From positions 1 to 14,474 of the forward strand of contig CAZWFW010000030.1 in NCBI GenBank assembly GCA_964633445.1: DNA of 14,474 bases, in the 5' to 3' direction. How positions within the stretch are numbered: the first letter of the stretch is position 1; each line of letters begins with the position of its first letter. The notes under the pieces were generated by a model. That model made no database searches, was not told where the DNA came from, and worked only from the letters and a program-made list of their open reading frames with translations. A program made the position numbers and the translations under genes. Source of the DNA: CAZWFW01 sp964633445. Lineage in GTDB: Archaea > Undinarchaeota > CAZWFW01. Positions 8,386 to 14,355 of the stretch are shown here, piece after piece.

Positions 8386-8981
8386 TTAAAATAAATTTTG
8401 AAGTATACATAAAACAACTTTTTCTAGCTTTTTAGCAAAACTAATTACGTTATCTTCTGATTCATTTCGGTAGACTATAGCAATATCAAAAAATTTGTTG
8501 GGGTTTGCCCATGTAGGATGTACTTCTATATCAAACCAATTATTCTGTGTAGGTAGTGTATTTTTTGACCCAATACGGAATCCCACCAAGCTATATTCCC
8601 CTAAGAGATCTTTTAGTTCAGGAACTTCCTTTATATTCATCTGTCTAATTTTATTAATCGCATCCTCCTCCTTCACTCTAAATATTGCTAAAACTTCGCA
8701 GAATCTCAGTTCGCGCGAAAGTTTCAATATCAAAATCTTCTTTTAGAATACTTTTTATTTCCTGAATAATTAATTCAAATTCATTAAAACTTGTAGCACT
8801 TCTAATACCGATAATTTGTCTGTCTGTGTCTGTATAAATTTCAAATTTATCCTTATGTGCAATGATTCCAGCTCCTCCTAATCTACTTCGGGGTGGAATT
8901 TCTACTAATGGTTCCTTTAATAGTATGTTATACCCTCTCTTCGAAAGCGAATTTGCTAATTCTTTTAAGATCGAATGGCAT
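8386..8981 (-). pseudogene. Unknown gene heading the DUF433-DUF5615 cassette, split by two frameshifts
   Basis: I do not recognise the family. Three pieces in different frames join into one coherent protein of about 197 residues. A start ATG at 8981 reads MPFDL. After one extra base between about 8928 and 8972 the frame continues KELANSLSKRGYNILLKEP, then LVEIPPRSRLGGAGIIAHKD through to ILKEDFDIETFARTEI. After another extra base near 8690-8715 it continues VLAIFRVKEEDAINKI and later WFDIEVHPTWANPNKFFDIA, ending at 8386. The middle frame has no usual start codon, and the last would start only at a TTG inside the overlap (8733). Stop-free, amino-acid-like sequence on both sides argues for a recently broken single gene. 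It is first in the cassette, 12 bp before the DUF433 gene, and has a palindrome upstream. A third component or regulator is an inference only. Confidence 0.6.
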
Positions 8982-9009
8982 TAAAACAAAATTAAATACC
9001 CATGAAAAT

Positions 9010-9028
9010 CTTAGATCTAAGATCTTAG
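9010..9028. promoter_or_regulatory. Nested palindromes, candidate operator of the DUF433-DUF5615 cassette
   Basis: Two perfect 12-bp palindromes overlap here: CTTAGATCTAAG at 9010-9021 and CTAAGATCTTAG at 9017-9028. They form a 19-bp block 29-47 bp upstream of the ATG at 8981, where archaeal promoter elements would lie. Toxin-antitoxin operons are commonly autoregulated through such palindromes, so an operator is plausible. A weak TATA-like stretch (attaaatacc, 8991-9000) lies between the block and the gene. The remaining DNA to 9119 shows no gene. Confidence 0.45.
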
Positions 9029-9119
9029 TAGCTTTCATTTCATTAAAATATTGTTTTTTACAGTATTAATAATTTTTTGTGCTAAAAATAATTTTTACGC
9101 AATCTCTCAATTTTTCAGT

Positions 9120-10346
9120 TTATTTAAGCACTAGACTTTGACCGTTTTCAAGAATCCTAATCTCATAACCAAGTTCCTTGCATAGCTCTTTATAAGCTTT
9201 AAATCTCATAGCATCACCATGACAAGGAATAACAGTCTCAGGATCTATTATTTGAAGGAGATTTGCATGATCCTGCCTTCTAGCGTGCCCACTAACATGC
9301 ACATCCTTAATAATATTTGTACCCTGCTTCTTAAGCATGCTTTCAACTTCCTGCCTATTTCTTATATTAATTTCATTTGGGATCACATTGCAGGAAAAAA
9401 TGACAGTATCCTCACTACAAAGCCTATTTTGCTCGACAATTCTCCTCAGCACAGAGCCAGGTTCGCCTTGATTTCCAGTAACTATTAAAAATGTTTCGTG
9501 CCCATTCTCGAATACTTCATCTAATGCTTGCTTTATACCATTTCTCCTACTGAAAAGTTTATATTTCCTTCTAAGCATACCAAGCTTTTCGGCACAAATA
9601 ACATGATCAACAAGAGATCTCCCCATAACAAATATTTGCCTATCAATTTCCTTCGCAAGCTCTATTGCAGTTGTAATCCTAGCTATATGGGCAGAAAATG
9701 TTGTAAATATTATTAAACCCTTGTTTTCAAGCTCAGCAATAATATCCTCAAGCATTGGCTTAACACTAGCCTCCTCAGGTGTTTTGCCATCCTCATGCAC
9801 CCTTAGGCTTTCAACAATAAGAACATCAGCGCCAAGCTTCTCCAACTTTCCATAATCTATTTTTTCCTGTGAATCATCAAGCTTGAAATCTGAAGCATAG
9901 ACTATTGTGCCTTTTGGCGTATACACAGCAATAACTCTTGTTTGGGGTGTTGAGTGTGCAATAGGTATGAATTCAACCTCAACATCATCAGAAATGCTAA
10001 TTTTTTTACCTATCGGTGCGGAGTTTACCTTCATGCTTCTTTTCAGGAAGAGTGACGTATAGCAGGGAACAAAAATATCGCAATTTAAGAAGCGCATAGC
10101 TCCAATGTGATCAAGATGAGCATGCGTAGCTAAAGCAGCCTGCAAATTACTAACTTTAGAGATTGGGGGTATTATGCCCAAATACTCCAATTCCTGCTGA
10201 CTAAAACAATCCATGTTACAGTTCGTTTCTAGTAAGCGATCGATATGCATACCACAATCTAATGCGATTTTCACACCATTAAAGCTAAGAATAGTCATAT
10301 TTCTTCCAATCTCACCATACCCGCCAAAAGCTTCTATTCTCAACAT
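9120..10346 (-). CDS. rnj: Archaeal ribonuclease J (beta-CASP metallo-beta-lactamase)
   Basis: It is a 5'-3' exoribonuclease/endonuclease acting in RNA decay and processing. The 408 residues show the complete beta-CASP layout: the metallo-beta-lactamase signature THAHLDH (74-80, two-metal site), H131 in PIAHSTPQT, D153 in ASDF, then the CASP motifs with TTFSAH (215-220), the RNase J-type TGNQGEPGS (290-298), SGHARRQDH (352-360) and PCHGD (374-378). The N-terminal KH domains of the archaeal CPSF1/2 group are absent and the TGNQGEPGS motif is present, so RNase J fits better. The length matches archaeal RNase J, which lacks the bacterial C-terminal extension. ATG at 10346 has no ribosome site and is probably leaderless. 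It diverges from the radical SAM gene across 41 bp. Confidence 0.9.
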   Translation of the reverse strand: MLRIEAFGGYGEIGRNMTILSFNGVKIALDCGMHIDRLLETNCNMDCFSQQELEYLGIIPPISKVSNLQAALATHAHLDHIGAMRFLNCDIFVPCYTSLFLKRSMKVNSAPIGKKISISDDVEVEFIPIAHSTPQTRVIAVYTPKGTIVYASDFKLDDSQEKIDYGKLEKLGADVLIVESLRVHEDGKTPEEASVKPMLEDIIAELENKGLIIFTTFSAHIARITTAIELAKEIDRQIFVMGRSLVDHVICAEKLGMLRRKYKLFSRRNGIKQALDEVFENGHETFLIVTGNQGEPGSVLRRIVEQNRLCSEDTVIFSCNVIPNEINIRNRQEVESMLKKQGTNIIKDVHVSGHARRQDHANLLQIIDPETVIPCHGDAMRFKAYKELCKELGYEIRILENGQSLVLK

Positions 10347-10387
10347 TTTAATAACCTTTATTTTTTCCTTATAAGAATTTAAATTTA
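10347..10387. promoter_or_regulatory. Compact divergent promoter region for RNase J and the radical SAM gene
   Basis: Only 41 bp separates the two start codons. For the minus-strand gene, a TATA-like ttataag lies about 26 bp upstream of ATG 10346 (complement of about 10369-10375). For the plus-strand gene, a TATA-like ctttatttttt lies at about 10356-10366, 22-32 bp upstream of ATG 10388. Both would place transcription starts at or near the start codon, and neither gene has a ribosome site. Leaderless transcripts from overlapping divergent promoters are the simplest reading. Confidence 0.5.
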
Positions 10388-11389
10388 ATGAAGGAAGCTA
10401 GATTTTATGAAAGCAAGGGTAAGACTGTTATTTGTAGACTCTGTCCAAGGAATTGTGTTATAAAGGAAGGTAGCACCGGCTTCTGCAGAGTTAGGAAAAA
10501 TATCAATGGCAAGCTATATTCCCTAGTTTACGGTAAGCTTGTTGCGGCAAACGTCGATCCAATTGAGAAAAAACCATTGTTTCATTTCATGCCAAGCACT
10601 TTAACCTTCTCTATTGCAACATACGGCTGCAACTTTCGATGCAAATTTTGCCAAAATTGGAGTATAAGTCAGAGAACAAATGGTTATTATGAAGAATGGG
10701 ATGTCAAAAGGGTTGTTGAATACGCAATCAGATATGAGTGCAAAAGCATTTCCTACACATACACAGAACCAACAATTTTCTATGAGTTTGCATACGATTG
10801 CAGCAAGCTTGCAAAAAAGGAAAATTTGGCAAATATATTTGTTACCAATGGGTATATGAGCGAAGAAGCTCTAAAGGAAATCAGTAGGTATTTGGATGCT
10901 ATGAACATCGATTTGAAGTTCTCAAGCTCCGAAATTTATAAAAAATTGTGTGCTGTACCAGATAACACGCCAATATTAAACAATATAAAGCTTGCTCATG
11001 AGCTGGGGATTCATGTTGAGGTAACGAATCTCATAATTCCAGGATATAATGATAAGGAGGAGATGATCAAGGATATATGCAGGTTTTTAATTGATGAGGT
11101 TAGCAATGAGATTCCCTTGCATTTTACTCGATTCTATCCTCACTATAAGATGCTTGATGTTCCACCAACACCAGTTAAAACGCTTGAAAGAGCAAGAGAA
11201 ATCGCGCTTGGCGAAGGTATGAAGTATGTCTACATTGGCAACGTTCCAGGACATGAGGCTGAAAACACTTATTGTCCAAATTGCAAAAAGTTATTAATAA
11301 GGAGATTGGGGTTCGAGGTTCTTGAATACAACATTGAAAATGGCAGGTGCAAATTTTGTAATGAAAAGATTTTTGGGAAATTTACTTAA
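10388..11389 (+). CDS. AmmeMemoRadiSam-type radical SAM enzyme (PflA-like)
   Basis: This is a radical S-adenosylmethionine protein of the pyruvate formate-lyase activase-like group (COG1180). The 4Fe-4S/SAM motif is YGCNFRCKFC with C81, C85 and C88. An N-terminal cysteine cluster, C16, C19, C23 and C33 in CRLCPRNCVIKEGSTGFC, and a C-terminal pair of CxxC motifs (C296/C299 and C321/C324) suggest further metal binding. The phrase DLKFSSSEIYKKL and the C-terminal GNVPGHEAENTYCP are typical of this group. At 333 residues the length is normal. Relatives are usually linked with Memo and AMMECR1 proteins (hence the name), but neither is present in this window. The substrate of the family is uncertain. 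The 3' end overlaps the converging roadblock gene by 8 bp. Confidence 0.88.
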   Translation: MKEARFYESKGKTVICRLCPRNCVIKEGSTGFCRVRKNINGKLYSLVYGKLVAANVDPIEKKPLFHFMPSTLTFSIATYGCNFRCKFCQNWSISQRTNGYYEEWDVKRVVEYAIRYECKSISYTYTEPTIFYEFAYDCSKLAKKENLANIFVTNGYMSEEALKEISRYLDAMNIDLKFSSSEIYKKLCAVPDNTPILNNIKLAHELGIHVEVTNLIIPGYNDKEEMIKDICRFLIDEVSNEIPLHFTRFYPHYKMLDVPPTPVKTLERAREIALGEGMKYVYIGNVPGHEAENTYCPNCKKLLIRRLGFEVLEYNIENGRCKFCNEKIFGKFT

Positions 11390-11729
11390 GAATTTTCTTG
11401 AGCTCCAATCTCGCGCTTTCAAGTTTAATTTCAACTAAGCCTCTGTTGCATAGGGCTGGGGCTATTGCGACAATTGCAGCATCCTCAGCAACCAGATAAA
11501 CAAAGATCAAATGCTCAGATACTTCAAACGTAACCCTTTCACAACCGAAATGATATGCCTGTTTTAAGAATCTTTTAAACCCATCAAGCGTATATTGCAG
11601 GGTATACCAAATATCAATCCTAATTTTTGGTTGCATATCAGGATGTATGGTTGCGTTACCAGCAATAAGCATACAAACTAGTATATCCTCAACTTTCATC
11701 AAATTATTCAGAATTTCTTTCTCATTCAT
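11382..11729 (-). CDS. Roadblock/LC7-domain protein
   Basis: The 115 residues match the roadblock/LC7 (MglB-like) fold in layout: an N-terminal helix (NEKEILNNLMKVEDILVCML), a strand, a long middle helix (YTLDGFKRFLKQAYHFG), the strand pair ERVTFEVSEHLIFVYLV, then AAIVAIAPALCNRGLVEIKL and a final helix ARLELKKIL. The NRGLVEIKLESARLELKKIL end is characteristic. Such proteins commonly regulate small GTPases (MglA/Ras-like), but no GTPase gene is nearby. ATG at 11729 has a TATA-like tttatttttaa about 26 bp upstream on the minus strand and no ribosome site, suggesting a leaderless transcript. The assignment rests on pattern, not on a catalytic motif. Confidence 0.68.
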   Translation of the reverse strand: MNEKEILNNLMKVEDILVCMLIAGNATIHPDMQPKIRIDIWYTLQYTLDGFKRFLKQAYHFGCERVTFEVSEHLIFVYLVAEDAAIVAIAPALCNRGLVEIKLESARLELKKILK

Positions 11730-11796
11730 TAACTCTTATTTTATCTTTCCTTAAAAATAAATTTAATAACTTTAAGTATAGGATTAGGACTTTTCA

Positions 11797-11945
11797 TTGG
11801 TTTGATACCACCTCTTCGTAGATAACTTTCAACAGTTTAACCATTTTAAGTTAGGTTTTATTCTTCTTCCTTCAAATTCAATTACCTTTGCTATTTTTCC
11901 AGTAAAAATATTTGATATTTTTCCTGAAATTTAATTTCTATTCAT
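11797..11945 (-). pseudogene. Possible decayed coding remnant, unrecognised
   Basis: In the 316-bp gap before the DUF483-like gene, the minus strand carries a short stretch that reads like protein: GKIAKVIEFEGRRIKPNLKW. It ends at a TGA, and a second frame resumes straight afterwards with LKVIYEEVVSNQ and a stop. There is a stop immediately before the first piece and no start codon. It may be the remains of a small gene broken by a frameshift, but it is too short to identify. The rest of the gap (to 12045) holds only AT-rich sequence, which should contain the promoter of the next gene. Confidence 0.22.
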
Positions 11946-12045
11946 CAAAAATCACATCTTAAAAAATCTATATTTTGGTTTCAGAAATAAAAAACTTCTC
12001 ATAAGGTAATATCTAAGAATAGTGAACTTGAAATAAATTCATGTA

Positions 12046-12966
12046 ATGAAAAAGATAACGCCCTTAACGCAATTTGAAGTTTTTGATTTATATGAAGCCA
12101 TAGATAATCGAAAAATTTCATGTGTTGGGTATCAGCATCCTGAACTTTGCTTCTTTAGGGATTTAGATGAAAAAATAAAAAGAGAAGCCAAACGACAGAG
12201 ATTCGTTAGTTTATGTGAACTTTACGAAACCGTGCGGCATCATTGGAAAAAACTTGTAGACCAAAACAAAAAGAAAAACCTCTTGCTTAAGGAAGTGGAA
12301 AAGCGTAGTTGGTTGATAGACTTAGTACCTTTCAACAAGGAGAAAGAATACCTTATTGTTATAGGGGAAAAGGATGCAATAGAGGAACTCGTTGATTTGG
12401 CAAATGATTATTTGTTTGAAAAAGATCTTGAAATGGATAGAAGGTGCAAAAGCAAAGAATGTTTAAAAGCTCTTGCAAAACTTCACAAAAAGACTGGCGA
12501 ATATTGCGGTTATCCGAAATGTTGCATTGAAGCTTTCATAAAAAATAGTGTTTATAAAAAGCAAAATAAACTTGAAGATAGCATCGTGAGAGATTTGCGG
12601 GAAAAATATGGAAAAATTGTTATGGAAAATTTTAAAAAAGCTTTTGAGGAAACTAAAAAATTAGAAACTGCCATTGCGCGAGTAGTAACTAATTTTTTGG
12701 CAGGAACTGCGGAATTTAAATGGTACCAATTCTTCACAATTTGCTTCTATCCTTGCAAAGTAAATTGCAAAAATGCAGAAAAACTTAGTAAAAAAGCAGA
12801 AGGATTCTTCATTAAAAATAATTTAGCCGATGCTTTAATTAGATTTAGAGTTGTGAGATTCTTTTGGATCCTATATTTGCTAGGGTTAATACCAAATTGG
12901 AAGATTCTTATTGAAAGTATCAACATCACAGCGGAAAAGCTTGAAAAATCTTTTAGGAAACTATAA
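12046..12966 (+). CDS. DUF483-like archaeal protein
   Basis: The 306-residue product has the features I associate with DUF483, an archaeal family of unknown function. A helical N-terminal region is followed by the cysteine motif YCGYPKCCIEAF (C154, C159, C160) and later CFYPCKVNCKNAEKL (C233, C237, C241). Together these could bind a metal or an iron-sulfur cluster. The stretch EYLIVIGEKDAIEELVDL (101-118) looks like a beta-alpha unit. No membrane span or signal peptide is evident. The ATG at 12046 is the first in a long open frame and there is no ribosome site. It stands alone, followed by decayed mobile-element DNA. Function is unknown. Confidence 0.6.
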   Translation: MKKITPLTQFEVFDLYEAIDNRKISCVGYQHPELCFFRDLDEKIKREAKRQRFVSLCELYETVRHHWKKLVDQNKKKNLLLKEVEKRSWLIDLVPFNKEKEYLIVIGEKDAIEELVDLANDYLFEKDLEMDRRCKSKECLKALAKLHKKTGEYCGYPKCCIEAFIKNSVYKKQNKLEDSIVRDLREKYGKIVMENFKKAFEETKKLETAIARVVTNFLAGTAEFKWYQFFTICFYPCKVNCKNAEKLSKKAEGFFIKNNLADALIRFRVVRFFWILYLLGLIPNWKILIESINITAEKLEKSFRKL

Positions 12967-12988
12967 ATAATTTTCAAATATCAGCTTG

Positions 12989-13345
12989 TCAACTTGACAT
13001 CCCTATAATCAAACCATTATACAATGCCTCAAAACTCAAGCAAAATTCATAACTGCCTTAAATTTCCCAGTAAGGCTATTGGCATGAAAACAGTTATAAA
13101 ATCTCTTAATTCTGTGCTTTGCATATTGCGCCCCTTAAACCAAATTTCTCATGCTTATAATTCAATTCTAATTTCTTAAAAGCATAGTTATACCAAGCCC
13201 TCTATCGCAGAGAATTAACTCTGGCTTCGATGCAAGCTTTTAAAACTTTTTTCATAAAAATTAAAGCATCTATGCAGCAAAAACGTAAAAATGTCGCTAA
13301 GAGTACCACCGATTTCAAAAACAGTGGATGAATTAGGTAGTGGGC
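12989..13345 (-). pseudogene. IS6-like DDE transposase remnant, C-terminal half, multiply frameshifted
   Basis: Read on the minus strand and switching frames, the fragment gives HPLFLKSVVLLATFLRF, CIDALIFMKKVLKACIE, KPELILCDRG, AWYNYAFKKLELNYKHEKFG, LRGAI, KHRIKRFYNCFHANS, and finally SFEALYNGLIIG with a stop at 12989-12991. The order and wording (an aspartate in L.CDRG followed by WY...F.KL.L.Y.HE.FG.R, then K.R.K.FYN.F) match archaeal transposases of the IS6/IS240-like group (DDE fold). At least three single-base shifts and an in-frame TAG show it is dead. The N-terminal half is absent and no terminal repeats were identified. It lies between the DUF483-like gene and the IS605-like fragment. 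Confidence 0.6.
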
Positions 13346-13368
13346 AGATTATTTTTTAAATACTTTGG

Positions 13369-13500
13369 ATGTATATTATTTTCAAGCACAGGTGTCCCTG
13401 TGCAAGGAAAATGTGCCACCGCTTTGAGGAAGGTGATATGGATAGCATCAGACTCGTGAACAGCCCGATCTTAGCCGTAGTGGGGTAGTTCAACGAAAAG
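13369..13500 (+). mobile_element. Probable right-end fragment of an IS200/IS605-family (tnpB) element
   Basis: The sequence at 13481-13494 (tggggtagttcaac), preceded by agcccg, resembles the conserved right-end block that follows tnpB in many archaeal IS605-family elements. A short frame ending inside it (13369-13488; its tail reads SIRLVNSPILAVVG and stops) looks like the C-terminal tail of a TnpB. The rest of tnpB is missing. In intact elements this region encodes the 3' part of the omega RNA guide, and here a GC-richer, structured stretch stands out from AT-rich surroundings. A perfect 7-bp hairpin, GCACAGG-TGTC-CCTGTGC, is at 13386-13403. A TATA-like tttttaaata about 26 bp before 13380 leaves open an independently transcribed small RNA. 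The identification is by resemblance only. Confidence 0.42.
13386..13403 (+). other. Perfect 7-bp GC-rich hairpin
   Basis: GCACAGG and CCTGTGC pair perfectly around a TGTC loop. It is a strong hairpin for this AT-rich window. It would lie at the 5' end of any transcript started from the TATA-like site at about 13350-13360. See the IS605-like entry for context. Confidence 0.6.
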
Positions 13501-13616
13501 TATATCTATCGCATAGCTCATCTACTTTGCTTCTTTGGTTTATATTTTCCTAAAAGCTTCTCAATATTTTCTGTTTCTGGAATTCAATTTTATTATCTTT
13601 TGAGTTTAACTTCCAT
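13495..13616 (-). pseudogene. Possible toxin-antitoxin remnant
   Basis: On the minus strand an ATG at 13616 reads MEVKLKR and then meets stops. The same frame resumes as IPETENIEKLLGKYKPKKQS and ends at TGA 13518-13520. That stop overlaps an ATG (13521) in the ATGA arrangement typical of coupled antitoxin-toxin genes. The following frame begins MSYAIDILF, reminiscent of the first strand of a PIN toxin, and then runs into the IS605-like end. This is suggestive of a vapBC-type pair interrupted by the element, but both pieces are too short to be sure. The stretch 13617-13703 shows nothing else. Confidence 0.25.
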
Positions 13617-13703
13617 AATCACAAGCATTTTATGTTTTTATTTGCAGAGATTAATTTAAGTTTAGATATTGAGAAGATTCGTATCAATTTCTTTGGTCAA
13701 AGG

Positions 13704-14185
13704 TTATAGCTTTTTACCTCCTTTTAAATCAATAACCTCTAGGAAATCTACTCTTTTGAAATCATCATCAAAAGTAGCTATTTTCTTTATGCCATAATAT
13801 TTGCATGTAGCTGCAATTAATGCATCATTTGGCAAAAGACCATATTCCTCGGCAATTTCAAACATCAAAATATAAAAGGAGCTGGCGATAAAACATCAAT
13901 CCTGTAATGCTCGAGAAGAGAATAAATATCTTTAAAGACTTCTTTTGAGATTCTTTTAACGATTTTATCATTTTTCTTGAGATAATTTAATAACTCATAA
14001 TGTTTTTCAATTTCAGTAATTTCCTTTACCACCTCCTTAATAAGTATATAGGCAACTTCTTCAACAACATTGACTGATGTTTTTAAATCACCTCTCAGTT
14101 TCTCAATGAAATCTCTATCCTCCATAAAGAATGCTAAAAATATGCTAGAATCAATGAAGATGGGTTCTTCTATCATGTATCTCAT
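13704..14185 (-). pseudogene. vapC: VapC-like PIN-domain toxin, split by a one-base frameshift
   Basis: VapC toxins are PIN-fold ribonucleases. The N-terminal frame (start ATG 14185, or ATG 14176 giving MIEEPIFIDSSIFLAFF) holds the first aspartate in FIDSS and the glutamate in NVVEEVAYIL. It ends at a TGA at 13865-13867 after SPAPFIF. The C-terminal part continues in another frame as FYILMFEIAEEYGLLPNDAL, IAATCKYYGIKKIATFDDDF, and KRVDFLEVIDL, stopping at 13704. It carries the third and fourth acidic residues (PNDALIAAT, TFDDDF). Adding one base in the run at 13874-13877 (AAAA on the plus strand) would restore a normal protein of about 160 residues. As read, the toxin loses half its active site. 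Its antitoxin gene lies directly upstream. Confidence 0.8.
13707..13824. repeat. Direct repeat: 3' end of vapC, copy 1 (copy 2 at about 14359-14474)
   Basis: By eye the two stretches are about 80% identical at nucleotide level over roughly 115 bp, including exact blocks such as ctactcttttgaaatc and ccataatatttgcatgtag. They are in the same orientation, about 650 bp apart. They mark a tandem duplication of a toxin gene (or toxin-antitoxin unit) and could recombine with each other. Confidence 0.75.
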
Positions 14186-14353
14186 CTATTAACTCTAAAA
14201 ATTTTTTCTTGTCAATTTTGCCTCTGTATTTACCCTTTAAATTCCTTATATCAACTTTTTTTCTATTTTTACATGTACAACCTTACCTTCCTCTACATCT
14301 AGCTTTTCTAAAGGCTTCAACACACCTTTTTCATAGATGCATTCAACCTCCAT
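14151..14353 (-). pseudogene. DUF104/AF2212-like antitoxin (VapB-type), frameshifted in an A7 run
   Basis: From ATG 14353 the frame reads MEVECIYEKGVLKPLEKLD, VEEGKVVHVKIEKKLI and stops at 14246-14248 after 35 residues. The opening is the signature of the AF2212-like (DUF104) antitoxins found beside archaeal vapC genes. These are normally about 60-70 residues long. In the next frame the sequence goes on KKVDIRNLKGKYRGKIDKKK, FLELIDEIHDRRTHLH to a stop at 14151-14153. One extra A in the A7 run (T7 at 14256-14262 on the plus strand) would give a normal 67-residue antitoxin overlapping the start of vapC. It begins 2 bp after the stop of the upstream second vapC, so the three genes form one transcription unit. 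Confidence 0.72.
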
Positions 14354-14355
14354 AT

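Noticed and set aside
13137..13230. A minus-strand fragment reading LILCDRGLG looked at first like a second roadblock/LC7 C-terminus.
   Set aside because: The joined frames before and after it give a transposase pattern (CIDALIFMKKVLKAC, then WYNYAFKKL and HEKFGLRGAI), which explains much more of the sequence.
13380..13510. Considered RNase P RNA, SRP RNA or a tRNA for the structured island.
   Set aside because: The gaggaag stretch is not followed by the conserved RNase P blocks, the SRP tetraloop/GGAAGG region is absent, and no cloverleaf or T-arm motif follows gtggggtagttcaac.
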